From Bacillota bacterium (GTDB lineage: Bacteria > Bacillota > Clostridia > DSM-8532): a stretch of DNA of 44,991 nt. Each line of letters opens with the position of its first letter. Position 1 is the first letter of the stretch. Of the stretch, positions 17,422 through 25,288 are shown piece after piece. A program made the translations under genes and the position numbers. The notes beneath the pieces were generated by a model. The model was not told the DNA's origin. It did no database searches and saw only the letters and a list, made by a program, of their open reading frames with translations. The stretch lies in the NCBI GenBank assembly GCA_023411795.1, contig JAEYOK010000052.1, positions 1 to 44,991 on the forward strand, written 5' to 3'.

Positions 17422-17709
17422 ATTACTACACCTCCGATTGGTATTGTGTTAAACCTAATTATTTTTAATATAAATGTTCTATATAAAACTCTCCTCAAAT
17501 CCCAAAGAAATCTACTTTCTAAAAAAACACCTTCTCCAGATTACATTCACCTCTAATTACGATCCTTATATGAAGTGAAAAATTCCTAAGAATTTTTTTC
17601 CAGAGAAATTCTCTATACAAATGAATTTCTTTAGGCAGCCGCTTTTCAGAGAATTTGTGAGCGGATTCCTGTGCCGGTAACTTAAAAATGTTACCGGCGA
17701 CAACATATC
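17422..17709 (-). other. Structured 288-bp leader before rpsM
   Basis: No gene is seen. On the minus strand, a 9-bp GC-rich hairpin (17673-17681 with 17690-17698) lies just after rpmJ without a T-run. Next come a CCGCT/AGCGG stem with 16-nt loop (about 17642-17667), an AGAG/CTCT hairpin near 17605-17615, and an A/T-rich palindrome AAAATTC-TTAG-GAATTTT around 17580-17598 followed by a short T-run. The last may be a weak terminator. The stretch could be an alpha-operon leader or processing region; I cannot assign a family. Confidence 0.4.
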
Positions 17710-17823
17710 TTAACCTTGTCTTTGTTTATGCTTTGGATTTTCACAGATAACCATAATACGGCCTTTTCTGCGAATGATCTTGCACTTTTCACAAATCTTT
17801 TTAACCGATGGCTTTACCTTCAT
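17710..17823 (-). CDS. rpmJ: 50S ribosomal protein L36 (zinc form)
   Basis: This 37-aa ORF was found by direct translation. It reads MKVKPSVKKICEKC followed by KIIRRKGRIMVICENPKHKQ. It carries the zinc ligands Cys11, Cys14, Cys27 and His32 of the C+ form. Length and sequence are diagnostic. It starts 25 bp after the infA stop with GGAGGGT upstream of ATG 17823, in the conserved infA-rpmJ order. Confidence 0.97.
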   Translation of the reverse strand: MKVKPSVKKICEKCKIIRRKGRIMVICENPKHKQRQG

Positions 17824-17848
17824 GATTGACCCTCCTGTTATTTATGGC

Positions 17849-18067
17849 TTACTTACCTCTCCATGTAATACGACCGCGAGAAAGATCATATGTTGACATT
17901 TCAACAGTTACCTTATCACCCGGAAGAATTCTAATGTAATTCATTCTTAATTTACCTGATATATGTGCCAGAATTTCATGACCATTTTCAAGTTTAACTT
18001 TGAAATTGGCGTTTGGAAGAGCCTCCAACACTGTTCCTTCCAGCTCAATTACGTCTTCCTTTGACAA
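17849..18067 (-). CDS. infA: Translation initiation factor IF-1
   Basis: IF-1 is a small OB-fold protein that blocks the ribosomal A site during initiation. It has 72 aa, the standard size. The typical blocks are MSKEDVIELEGTVLEALPN, GHEILAHISGKLRMNYIRILPGD and the terminal DLSRGRITWRGK. It begins at TTG 18067, preceded by GGGGGT at suitable spacing. The gene sits between the KOW-domain protein and rpmJ, as in many Gram-positive bacteria. Confidence 0.98.
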   Translation of the reverse strand: MSKEDVIELEGTVLEALPNANFKVKLENGHEILAHISGKLRMNYIRILPGDKVTVEMSTYDLSRGRITWRGK

Positions 18068-18100
18068 TAATATACCCCCTCGCTATCAAATGGATGTAAT

Positions 18101-18364
18101 TTACTCATTATAGTATTCAATAGCTCTTTTAAGATCGGAATCCAGAAGCTTCTTCTTCATCGATATTATAGTGCATATCTCTTGGGCAACCCTGTCCGTT
18201 ATCGAAAGATGCTTAAGCTTCTTTTTCTTAGGGTTACTCACTGTTCTTAAAATTCCGTCTGCCACAAGGACATGCTCACTATCCAAAATACCAATGATAA
18301 TTAATAAACGGTCTTTATCCCGACCCGATTTTGACCAAACATAACGGCCAATAATGGTATCCAA
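18101..18364 (-). CDS. KOW-domain RNA-binding protein (L14e/L19e-like)
   Basis: This is a small basic protein found between map and infA in many Clostridia and Bacilli. It resembles archaeal/eukaryotic L14e-type KOW proteins and is assumed to bind RNA or the ribosome. The start is taken as TTG 18364, with AGGAG ten bases upstream, giving 87 aa (IIGRYVWSKSGRDKDRLLIIIG is the KOW-like core, then a basic NPKKKKLKHL stretch). A longer frame opens at 18430, but its extra 22 residues are not family-like. Its role is not established. Confidence 0.85.
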   Translation of the reverse strand: MDTIIGRYVWSKSGRDKDRLLIIIGILDSEHVLVADGILRTVSNPKKKKLKHLSITDRVAQEICTIISMKKKLLDSDLKRAIEYYNE

Positions 18365-18498
18365 GTTTTTCTCTCCTATGCACCTTTGCCCCTTTATCCG
18401 GAACATTAAGGTTGCTATCGAACTAAACACTCATTACTTAAGGCTTTGAAGTAATATTAAATATTAAAATGGATCAGCCACAACTGCGCCAAGTATAT

Positions 18499-18527
18499 AT
18501 TTTATAATAAAATCACACTTATTTCAA
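18499..18527 (-). promoter_or_regulatory. Candidate internal promoter before the KOW gene-infA
   Basis: On the minus strand TTGAAA (18522-18527), a 17-bp spacer and TAAAAT (18499-18504) lie just past the map stop, 135 bp before the KOW-gene start. The spacing and position fit a secondary promoter for KOW-infA-rpmJ and downstream genes. Confidence 0.5.
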
Positions 18528-18551
18528 GATTCTTAACGTAATTCGTGAATT

Positions 18552-19319
18552 TTAATATAATCTGGTCAATATTTCCGGTCCATTTGTAGTTACAGCCAGT
18601 GTGTTTTCATGATGGGCCGAAAGTTTCCCGTCATTTGTGACCACAGTCCATTTATCATCAAGGACATGAACCTGCCAAGTTCCGATATTAATCATAGGTT
18701 CTATAGCAAGTGTCATCCCAGGACTCAATCTAACACCTTTTTCACGAGTAACGTAATTAGGTATCTGAGGTTCTTCGTGCATCTCGGTCCCAATTCCGTG
18801 ACCGACAAAATCTCGTACTACCTTATATCCCTTGCTTTCGGCATATTCCTGAACAGCTTTGGAAATATCCACTACTCTGTTCCCCTCAATTGCCTGAGCC
18901 ATACCCCTATTAAAGGCTTCTTCAGTGTGGTAAATCAAATCTCTGGCTTCATCAGATACATTCCCTACGGCAAAAGTCCTAGCTGCATCACCGTGGAATC
19001 CATCGAGTATGGCACCGACATCAACACTGATTATGTCTCCTTCATTAAGAACTGTGTTGTCGGGAATTCCATGAATAACCACATGGTTTATCGATGCGCA
19101 TATCGAACCGGGAAAATCCTTTCCCCCATAAGCGCAAGGATATCCTTTAAATGACGGAATGGCTCCCGCCTTTCGAATGATCTCTTCAGCTACCCGATCT
19201 AGCTCTTTTGTTGTCACTCCGGGCTTAACAATCTCAGATAATCTATTATGAACCAAAGCGACAACCTCGCCGGCACGTCTCATTTTATCAAGTTCACGCC
19301 GGGATTTAATAAAAATCAT
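18552..19319 (-). CDS. map: Type I methionine aminopeptidase
   Basis: This enzyme removes the initiator methionine from nascent proteins. It has 255 aa, standard for the bacterial type I enzyme. The five dinuclear-metal ligands are all present: Asp100 and Asp111 (SVDVG...FHGDAAR), His174 (GHGIG), Glu207 (AIEPM) and Glu238 (HENT). Substrate-binding His83 is also seen. No N-terminal zinc-finger extension is present. It lies 22 bp after adk in the conserved secY-adk-map order. Confidence 0.98.
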   Translation of the reverse strand: MIFIKSRRELDKMRRAGEVVALVHNRLSEIVKPGVTTKELDRVAEEIIRKAGAIPSFKGYPCAYGGKDFPGSICASINHVVIHGIPDNTVLNEGDIISVDVGAILDGFHGDAARTFAVGNVSDEARDLIYHTEEAFNRGMAQAIEGNRVVDISKAVQEYAESKGYKVVRDFVGHGIGTEMHEEPQIPNYVTREKGVRLSPGMTLAIEPMINIGTWQVHVLDDKWTVVTNDGKLSAHHENTLAVTTNGPEILTRLY

Positions 19320-19341
19320 TTTTTTACTTAACCTTCTTTTA

Positions 19342-19983
19342 TCACTTTATCAGACATTCTAATATCTCACGAGTCGTAACTTCTATAGGTTTTGTTCCAT
19401 CGAAATTCATCAGAAGTCCTTTTTTTTGATAATAATCAACAAGTGGGCTGGTCTGCTCGTGATACGTTCTGAGTCTTTCCTTTATGGTTTCCTCTTTGTC
19501 ATCATCCCTGATATATAGCTTATTTTTGCATACATCACAGATACCTTCAACTTTCGGCGGATGGTTATCCACATGATATGTTCTTCCACAAGAACACATC
19601 CTTCTGCCTGAAAGTCTCTTAACAATCACATTATCATCAGCTGTAATATTTATTACGGCTTCAACGCCTGTGTTATGTTTAGTAAGCATTTCATCAAACA
19701 TCTCAGCCTGAGGTATAGTTCTGGGGAAACCGTCCATTATAAATCCGTTTCCACAATCCTCATTTACCAGTCTGCTACCAACAATATCAATGGTGACATC
19801 ATCAGGCACAAGTTTTCCTGAATCAATATAACTCTTTGCCAACAAACCCAGAGGCGTACCTCCTTTAATATTGGCTCGAAAAATATCACCAGTGGATATG
19901 TGAGGTATTTTCAATGTTTCAGACAAGACTGCAGCTTGTGTTCCTTTACCTGCACCAGGAGGTCCTATAAGTATCAATCTCAT
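19342..19983 (-). CDS. adk: Adenylate kinase (zinc-containing)
   Basis: This enzyme interconverts ATP + AMP and 2 ADP. It has 213 aa, the long bacterial form. The P-loop GPPGAGKGT is at 7-15, and the AMP-binding STGDIFR and DGFPRT motifs are present. The LID domain has a Cys4 zinc site (Cys130, 132, 149, 152) typical of Gram-positive enzymes. A terminator-like hairpin and two more stem-loops stand between secY and adk. Adk/map expression may therefore be partly uncoupled from the upstream ribosomal genes. Confidence 0.98.
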   Translation of the reverse strand: MRLILIGPPGAGKGTQAAVLSETLKIPHISTGDIFRANIKGGTPLGLLAKSYIDSGKLVPDDVTIDIVGSRLVNEDCGNGFIMDGFPRTIPQAEMFDEMLTKHNTGVEAVINITADDNVIVKRLSGRRMCSCGRTYHVDNHPPKVEGICDVCKNKLYIRDDDKEETIKERLRTYHEQTSPLVDYYQKKGLLMNFDGTKPIEVTTREILECLIK

Positions 19984-20022
19984 AATATCTAACCCTCTAT
20001 ATCGACCTATCTAAGTAATAGG

Positions 20023-20053
20023 TACAAAAAGCGGATGGTATTAGACATCCGCT
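20023..20053 (-). terminator. Terminator/attenuator between secY and adk
   Basis: On the minus strand AGCGGATG (20046-20053) pairs perfectly with CATCCGCT (20030-20037) across an 8-nt loop and is followed by TTTTTG. Two further stems lie upstream toward secY: GTGGTTCAC/GTGAACCGC (about 20101-20132) and GGTGGTTTA/GACCACC-like (about 20054-20090). Together they fill most of the 164-bp spacer. Partial termination or attenuation inside the superoperon is plausible. Confidence 0.6.
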
Positions 20054-20147
20054 GGTGGTCAATGGGAACGACTTTTGTAAACCACCTTATGGTAATCCAG
20101 CGGTTCACAAGAAACATCCCCGTGAACCACTGTACCAATCAAAACAT

Positions 20148-21437
20148 CTATTCGAGAAATCCTTTATAATGCCTCATCATAAGCTGTGATTCAATTTGTT
20201 GTGCGGTTTCAAGCGCAACACCAACCATAATCAGCAGCGAGGTTCCGGCAAAACCTATCCTTACTTGAGTAATCAACTCCAATAAACTAGGAAGAATGGT
20301 TACTATCGCAAGGAAAAGCGCTCCAAACCATGTAATGCGGTTAAGTACCTTTGTAATGTAATCACTTGTAGGTTTACCGGGACGGATACCTGGTATAAAG
20401 CCACCATTCTTACGTATATTATTGGCAACTTCTACCGGATTAAACGCCATCATTGTATAGAAGAATGTAAAGAATAATACAAGTAAAGCCATAATTAGCA
20501 TATACAACGGATTGCCGCTAAAATTCTTCAATGCAATAAGGAATTTACTTGTGGTATTCGGTGCAACAAACGATATGATAGTTGGAATAAAAGACATAAT
20601 GGACGATGCGAAGATAATAGGCATAACACCTGCCATATTAACCTTCATCGGTATGTGTGTGCTTTGCCCGCCGTACATCTTACGACCAACTACACGCTTT
20701 GCATACTGAACGGGTAGCCTTCTCTCTGCTTGTGTGACAAAGATTACAAACACAACAACGGCTAAGAATACCAGTACAATAGCAAGTACAATCAACACTC
20801 CGACAGCAAGCCTGTCTTCACTCATATATGCCTTTATAATATTAAAGAGAGTACCGAAAGCTGAAGGAGCTCTGGAGATTATGTTTACAAAGATTATCAA
20901 CGAAATACCGTTACCTATACCATACTCATTTATCTGCTCACCCAGCCACATAATGAATGCTGTTCCGGCAGTAAGAGAAAAAGTAACAGTTAAAAATGCT
21001 AATACACCTTTATTTGCTACTGCATTACCAAAACCAATATACATGAATGTTGCCTGGAGGAAACCTAGCATAACAGTTCCGTATCTGGTCCACTGAGCCA
21101 GCTTCTTTCTTCCTTCTTCGCCTTCCTTTTGCATTCTTTCAAGAGCAGGAATGGCAATTGTGAGAAGCTGTAAAATGATAGAAGAATTGATGTATGGTGT
21201 GATTGACATCGCAAAGATACTTGCGTTCTCAAAAGCACCACCACCAATTATATTCATGTAGCCAAAAAGACCTCCCTGCTGGGCAACCATGCCTGCAAGA
21301 ATAGATCTATCCATGCCGGGGATGGGGATGTAGACACCTAAACGGTATACTATCAACAAAAGAAACGTTATCAACAACTTTTTTCTTATGTCAACTATAC
21401 GCCAGGCATTTTTTATCGGAGCAAAAATACTCTCCAT
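20148..21437 (-). CDS. secY: Preprotein translocase subunit SecY
   Basis: SecY is the pore subunit of the Sec translocon in the cytoplasmic membrane. It has 429 aa with ten predicted membrane helices. Family blocks include YRLGVYIPIPGMD after helix 1, a GGGAFENASIFAMSITPYINSS-type plug and TM2 region, and the cytoplasmic loops with QAERRLPVQYAKR and FNPVEVANNIRKNGGFIPG. The gene starts 1 bp after the rplO stop, the usual spc-operon order. Confidence 0.98.
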   Translation of the reverse strand: MESIFAPIKNAWRIVDIRKKLLITFLLLIVYRLGVYIPIPGMDRSILAGMVAQQGGLFGYMNIIGGGAFENASIFAMSITPYINSSIILQLLTIAIPALERMQKEGEEGRKKLAQWTRYGTVMLGFLQATFMYIGFGNAVANKGVLAFLTVTFSLTAGTAFIMWLGEQINEYGIGNGISLIIFVNIISRAPSAFGTLFNIIKAYMSEDRLAVGVLIVLAIVLVFLAVVVFVIFVTQAERRLPVQYAKRVVGRKMYGGQSTHIPMKVNMAGVMPIIFASSIMSFIPTIISFVAPNTTSKFLIALKNFSGNPLYMLIMALLVLFFTFFYTMMAFNPVEVANNIRKNGGFIPGIRPGKPTSDYITKVLNRITWFGALFLAIVTILPSLLELITQVRIGFAGTSLLIMVGVALETAQQIESQLMMRHYKGFLE

Positions 21438-21438
21438 C

Positions 21439-21888
21439 CTAAATCACCTCAGCCTTTCCTCCCAAAGCTTCTATCTTTTCGGAAGCTGTCTTTGTAAATC
21501 TGGCAGCTTTGACAGTAAGCTTCTTTGTAAGATTACCGTTCCCGAGAATAACAATTCCGTCATTTACTTTTTTGATAACACCGTTCTGTTTTAATAAATC
21601 AGCAGTAACCTCTGTACCGTTTTCAAATCTTTCAAGATCTGAAAGCCTTACCTCGGTATATTCTTTTCTAAATTCATAGTTATTGAAGCCCCTCTTAGGA
21701 ATTCTTCTGAAAAGAGGCATCTGCCCGCCTTCGAAACCAGGCCTTACACCGCCGCCTGCTCTGGCATTCTGACCTTTATGGCCCTTACCTGCAGTTTTGC
21801 CGTTTCCGGAACCATGGCCTCTACCTTTACGTTTTGGAGCCTTACCGGGTGCTCCAGGCTTTAATTCAAACAAGTTCACTGGTTGCAC
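21439..21888 (-). CDS. rplO: 50S ribosomal protein L15
   Basis: L15 is a late-assembly 23S rRNA-binding protein. It has 149 aa, normal length. The N-terminal glycine/lysine-rich extension has KRKGRGHGSGNGKTAGKGHKGQ-type residues, and FEGGQMPLFRRIPKRGF is diagnostic. It starts 5 bp after rpmD, with a GGAGGTG site upstream of the ATG at 21888. Only one base separates it from secY. Confidence 0.98.
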   Translation of the reverse strand: MQPVNLFELKPGAPGKAPKRKGRGHGSGNGKTAGKGHKGQNARAGGGVRPGFEGGQMPLFRRIPKRGFNNYEFRKEYTEVRLSDLERFENGTEVTADLLKQNGVIKKVNDGIVILGNGNLTKKLTVKAARFTKTASEKIEALGGKAEVI

Positions 21889-21893
21889 CTCCT

Positions 21894-22073
21894 TTATATT
21901 TCTTCGACCTGAACAAGATGTGATACTTTATTGATCATACCACGAATTTGGGCATTGTCTTTTTGTTCGACAGTCTGCCCTATTTTATGAAGACCAAGAG
22001 CGGCCACTGTAGCCTTCTGATCTACTTTGGATTTTATTGTACTCTTCTTAAGAGTGATTTTCAAATTGCCCAT
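21894..22073 (-). CDS. rpmD: 50S ribosomal protein L30
   Basis: This 59-aa ORF was found by direct translation. It starts MGNLKITLKKSTIKSK and continues with VAALGLHKIGQTVEQKDN and a C-terminal HLVQVEEI. These are the L30 core strand-helix-strand and the typical GL.K..Q.V..KDN motif. It begins 12 bp after the rpsE stop with a GGAGGT ribosome-binding site, and ends 5 bp before rplO, in the expected rpsE-rpmD-rplO order. Confidence 0.97.
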   Translation of the reverse strand: MGNLKITLKKSTIKSKVDQKATVAALGLHKIGQTVEQKDNAQIRGMINKVSHLVQVEEI

Positions 22074-22085
22074 GAAGGCTACCTC

Positions 22086-22586
22086 CTATCCAAGAATTTC
22101 GTCGACAGTTTTCCCTCTGAGTTTTGCAATCATCTCCACGGTCTTCAACTGAGAAAGGCCTTCCATGGTAGCACGTACCATGTTGGTCGGATTGTTGGAA
22201 CCTAATGATTTTGTATATATATCGCTGATTCCTGCAAGCTCTAAAACCGCTCTTACAGGGCCGCCAGCGATAACACCGGTACCCTCTTTAGCAGGTTTAA
22301 GTAAGACCTTACCGGCGCCATATACTCCCAAAGAATCATGAGGAATACTGGTTCCTACTTTAGGAATGAAGATTAAATTCTTCTTTGCATCTTCTATACC
22401 TTTACGGATAGCATCAGGGATTTCTGTTGCTTTTCCGCTTCCAACGCCTACATAGCCGTTTTCATCCCCAACTACTACGAGCGCGCTGAATCTGAAATTT
22501 CTACCGCCCTTAACAACCTTTGTTACACGGCCAATATTTACAACCTTTTCTTTAAGGTCCAGAGTACTTGGATCAATTTTCTGCAA
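22086..22586 (-). CDS. rpsE: 30S ribosomal protein S5
   Basis: S5 helps maintain decoding accuracy and mRNA unwinding at the entry channel. It has 166 aa with the N-terminal dsRNA-like domain (VVNIGRVTKVVKGGRNFRFSALVVVGD) and C-terminal block (APAKEGTGVIAGG-like residues, here PAKEGTGVIAGGPVRAVLE). The start is TTG 22586 with GGAGGGG five bases upstream. It stands 31 bp after rplR. Confidence 0.98.
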   Translation of the reverse strand: MQKIDPSTLDLKEKVVNIGRVTKVVKGGRNFRFSALVVVGDENGYVGVGSGKATEIPDAIRKGIEDAKKNLIFIPKVGTSIPHDSLGVYGAGKVLLKPAKEGTGVIAGGPVRAVLELAGISDIYTKSLGSNNPTNMVRATMEGLSQLKTVEMIAKLRGKTVDEILG

Positions 22587-22617
22587 TTTTTTCCCCTCCT
22601 TCTACTTTAGGACGTGA

Positions 22618-22986
22618 TCAGAATTCGAGGCCGGCTTCTCTTGCGCCGTCTGCGAGTTCCTTGACCCTTCCGTGATAAAGGTAGCCACCTCTATCGAATA
22701 CTACCTGCTTAATTCCCTTGTCGATTGCTTTAGTTCCTAAAAGCTTTCCTACTTCTTTTGCGGCTTGTTTATTGCCTGTGTAATCAAGCTTTCCTTTGAG
22801 AGCCTCATCCAAAGAGGATGCTGCAACCAGAGTGGTGCTGCTAACATCATCGATAATCTGGGCATATATGTGTTTTGAACTCCTGAAGACACTTAGACGT
22901 GGTGTCTGTGCAGTTCCGCTTATTTTTTTACGTACGCGAACATGCTTACGGAGTCTGATTTTGTTTTTGTCGATACGTTTAATCAT
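22618..22986 (-). CDS. rplR: 50S ribosomal protein L18
   Basis: L18 binds 5S rRNA and mediates its attachment to the large subunit. It has 122 aa. Typical features are the basic N-terminus (RLRKHVRVRKKISGT), PRLSVFRSSKHIYAQIIDD and the C-terminal VVFDRGGYLYHGRVKELADGAREAGLEF-type ending. It stands 18 bp after rplF. The ATG at 22986 follows GGAGTGAG. Confidence 0.98.
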   Translation of the reverse strand: MIKRIDKNKIRLRKHVRVRKKISGTAQTPRLSVFRSSKHIYAQIIDDVSSTTLVAASSLDEALKGKLDYTGNKQAAKEVGKLLGTKAIDKGIKQVVFDRGGYLYHGRVKELADGAREAGLEF

Positions 22987-23004
22987 CTACACTCACTCCT
23001 CTCT

Positions 23005-23553
23005 TTATTTCTTACCTTTAGCGCCGGTCTTACCTTCCTTACGGATGATAGTCTCGCCAACATACTTAATTCCTTTGCCCTTATAGGGTTCAGGAGGACG
23101 TTTCTTGCGAATTTGGGCTGCTACTTCACCAACAAGCTGCTTATCTGCACCTTTAACTATAATCTTATCCTGAGAAGGAACCTCAATGGTAATACCCTTA
23201 GGTTCTTCGATTTCTACAGGATGAGAATAACCTAATGTCAGAACAAGCTTTTTACCTTGTTTTTGAGCTCTAAATCCAACACCAATAATTTCAAGGCCTT
23301 TTTCAAAACCCTTGGAAACTCCGGTTACCATATTATTAATAAGAGCGCGTGTCAATCCATGAAGAGCTCTGTTCTGTTTCTCATCATCCGGACGCTTAAC
23401 AATTATGGTGTTACCCTCTTTTTCAATGGACATATTCTGATGAAAGCTTGCGCTTAAAGTGCCGTTTGGCCCTTTAACAGTCATATCATGACCATCTAGC
23501 TTTACATCTACGCCTGCCGGTATTTGAATCGGCATTCTTCCTATACGTGACAT
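23005..23553 (-). CDS. rplF: 50S ribosomal protein L6
   Basis: L6 lies near the sarcin-ricin loop and the factor-binding site. It has 182 aa and two similar L6 domains. It begins MSRIGRMPIQIPAGVDV, contains NMVTGVSKGFEKGLEIIGVGFRA, and ends with RKKRPPEPYKGKGIKYVGE. The ATG at 23553 follows GGAGGT. It is separated from rpsH by a 179-bp hairpin-rich spacer rather than the few bases typical of this junction. Confidence 0.98.
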   Translation of the reverse strand: MSRIGRMPIQIPAGVDVKLDGHDMTVKGPNGTLSASFHQNMSIEKEGNTIIVKRPDDEKQNRALHGLTRALINNMVTGVSKGFEKGLEIIGVGFRAQKQGKKLVLTLGYSHPVEIEEPKGITIEVPSQDKIIVKGADKQLVGEVAAQIRKKRPPEPYKGKGIKYVGETIIRKEGKTGAKGKK

Positions 23554-23732
23554 AAATAAACCTCCAGTCCTTATATTGAGAGGATATTAACATTTGGTAT
23601 TAGTACCAGATCGTCGAATATCCTTTTTTCAGGAACTTATTTTGTTTAATAATTTCTAAAACTTTAACGGATTTCGGTGAATAAATACAAACGAAGTTTA
23701 AGTTCCGTGACGAACTCCGAAGGAGTTCGTTC
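23554..23732 (-). other. Hairpin-rich spacer between rpsH and rplF
   Basis: No gene is seen in these 179 bp. Directly after the rpsH stop is a perfect 9-bp stem ACGAACTCC/GGAGTTCGT with a 3-nt loop (23710-23718 with 23722-23730), with no T-run on the minus strand. Nearer rplF is a compound hairpin: GGATATT/AATATCC enclosing TGGTA-CTAA-TACCA (about 23582-23624). These could be processing, stability or autoregulatory elements. The function is unassigned. Confidence 0.45.
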
Positions 23733-24131
23733 TTACCAAACGAACGCAAGTACTTCTCCGCCAATGCCGAGCTTTCTTGCTTCTTTGTCAGTCATAACAC
23801 CCTGTGATGTAGAAACAATGGCTACACCTAAACCTCCGAGAACCTTTGGAACTTCATCCTTTTCGGCATAAACCCTTAGTCCGGGCTTACTGATCCTCTT
23901 AATTCCGGTGATTATGTTCTTCTTGTTTTCTACATACTTAAGTGTAATTCTGAGTATTCCCTGCTTCTTATCGTCTATTTCAATAAAATCCTTTATATAA
24001 CCCTCATCAAGCAAAATTTTCGCTATTTGCTTTTTCAGGTTTGATGCCGGAACGTCTACTGTCTGATGTTTTGAACTAGCGGCGTTCCTTATCCTTGTAA
24101 GCATATCTGCAATTACGTCGGTTGCATGCAT
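23733..24131 (-). CDS. rpsH: 30S ribosomal protein S8
   Basis: S8 is a primary 16S rRNA binder and the spc-operon repressor in E. coli. It has 132 aa, standard. Family blocks are DVIADMLTRIRNA at the start, PGLRVYAEKDEVPKVLGGLG and the C-terminal STSQGVMTDKEARKLGIGGEVLAFVW. It starts 25 bp after rpsZ behind AAAGGAGG. Whether S8 autoregulates here is unknown. Confidence 0.98.
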   Translation of the reverse strand: MHATDVIADMLTRIRNAASSKHQTVDVPASNLKKQIAKILLDEGYIKDFIEIDDKKQGILRITLKYVENKKNIITGIKRISKPGLRVYAEKDEVPKVLGGLGVAIVSTSQGVMTDKEARKLGIGGEVLAFVW

Positions 24132-24156
24132 TATTACAGACCTCCTTTCGCTCCTA

Positions 24157-24342
24157 TTACCAGCTTGCCTTCTTTACACCTGGTATCTGGCCCTTGTATG
24201 CTAAGTCTCTGAAGCAAAGACGGCAAATGCCGAACTTCCTCATATAGGCGTGAGGTCTGCCGCAGAGCTTGCAGCGATTATAATACCTGGTGGAAAACTT
24301 CGGCGCTTTTTGCTGCTTAAGAATCATGGACTTTTTGGCCAT
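24157..24342 (-). CDS. rpsZ: 30S ribosomal protein S14, type Z
   Basis: This is the short zinc-binding S14 of the 30S head, 61 aa. Zinc ligands are Cys24, Cys27, Cys40 and Cys43. The C-terminus GQIPGVKKASW is diagnostic of the C+ form. The position between rplE and rpsH is the standard spc-operon location. It may be called rpsN in some annotations. The zinc-independent long paralogue is not in the window. Confidence 0.98.
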   Translation of the reverse strand: MAKKSMILKQQKAPKFSTRYYNRCKLCGRPHAYMRKFGICRLCFRDLAYKGQIPGVKKASW

Positions 24343-24356
24343 ATTTATTACCTCCT

Positions 24357-24899
24357 TTAGCTCTTTGCAAACGGCATCCCGAGAAGTGTGAGCAGTTCCT
24401 TTGCTTCTTCATCGGTCTTGGCTGTTGTGACAAATGTTATATCCATACCGCGAACCTTATCAATCTTTTCAATGTCGATTTCAGGAAATATCAATTGTTC
24501 CTTCACACCCATTGAAAAGTTACCGCGGCCATCAAAGGAATTTGCACTGATTCCTCTAAAGTCCCTTACTCTTGGAAGAGCTACATTGAAGAGTTTATCA
24601 ACAAACTCATACATTTTGCTACCACGAAGAGTTGTTTTGCATCCTATATTCATGCCCTCGCGGAGCTTGAATGCCGCAACTGACTTCTTGGCTTTTGTGA
24701 TAACCGCTTTTTGTCCTGAGATGGTTGCCATCTCATTCGCAGCTATCTCGATAGCTTTGGGGTTATCTTTTACTTCCCCAACGCCCATATTGAGTACTAC
24801 TTTAACAAGCTTCGGGATCTGCATTGGTGTTGAATAATTAAACTTACTTTGCAGAGCCTGAACAACTTCGTTTTTATACTTGTCAAGCAATCTAGGCAT
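24357..24899 (-). CDS. rplE: 50S ribosomal protein L5
   Basis: L5 binds 5S rRNA and contacts P-site tRNA and the 30S head. It has 180 aa. Family blocks are VVLNMGVGEVKDNPK, KAKKSVAAFKLREGMNIGCKTTLRG and the C-terminal EIDIEKIDKVRGMDITFVTTAKTDEEA-type segment, here followed by LLGMPFAKS. It starts 23 bp after rplX with a GGAGGT site and precedes rpsZ by 14 bp. Confidence 0.98.
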   Translation of the reverse strand: MPRLLDKYKNEVVQALQSKFNYSTPMQIPKLVKVVLNMGVGEVKDNPKAIEIAANEMATISGQKAVITKAKKSVAAFKLREGMNIGCKTTLRGSKMYEFVDKLFNVALPRVRDFRGISANSFDGRGNFSMGVKEQLIFPEIDIEKIDKVRGMDITFVTTAKTDEEAKELLTLLGMPFAKS

Positions 24900-24922
24900 G
24901 TCTCGTCAACCTCCTTAAGGAT

Positions 24923-25270
24923 TTACTCCTTGTCTTTTCCTATAACGTCAATCACTTCGCCGCATTTCTTACAGACTCTGACTTTAGAACCATTATCCAT
25001 AATCTTTTTGCCTATCTTTGCAGGTTTACCGCAGCTTTTGCAAATGAACATTACTTTGTCTATATATATGGGTGCTTCCTGTTTAACCTGTCCACCCTCT
25101 TTGAAACCCTGATTCGGTTTCGGCTTAACATGCTTAGTTATAATGTTCACGCCCTCAACGAGGACCTTGTGCTCAGACGCCTCAACATTAAGAACCTTGC
25201 CCTTTTTGCCAGCATCTTTGCCATTTAAGATATATACCATATCTCCCTTTTTGACGTGTGATTTTGCCAT
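24923..25270 (-). CDS. rplX: 50S ribosomal protein L24 with zinc ribbon
   Basis: L24 is an assembly initiator near the peptide exit. It has 115 aa. The N-terminal KOW motif (VKKGDMVYILNGKDAGKKGKV) and NIITKHVKP are typical. The C-terminal half has a four-cysteine ribbon, Cys77, 80, 100 and 103, as in several thermophile and clostridial L24 proteins. It follows rplN by 18 bp and precedes rplE by 23 bp. Confidence 0.98.
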   Translation of the reverse strand: MAKSHVKKGDMVYILNGKDAGKKGKVLNVEASEHKVLVEGVNIITKHVKPKPNQGFKEGGQVKQEAPIYIDKVMFICKSCGKPAKIGKKIMDNGSKVRVCKKCGEVIDVIGKDKE

Positions 25271-25288
25271 TTTGTCAAGCCTCCTTCC

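Noticed and set aside
18609..19154. 181-codon plus-strand frame inside map
   Set aside because: It is antisense to map with all metal ligands conserved on the minus strand.
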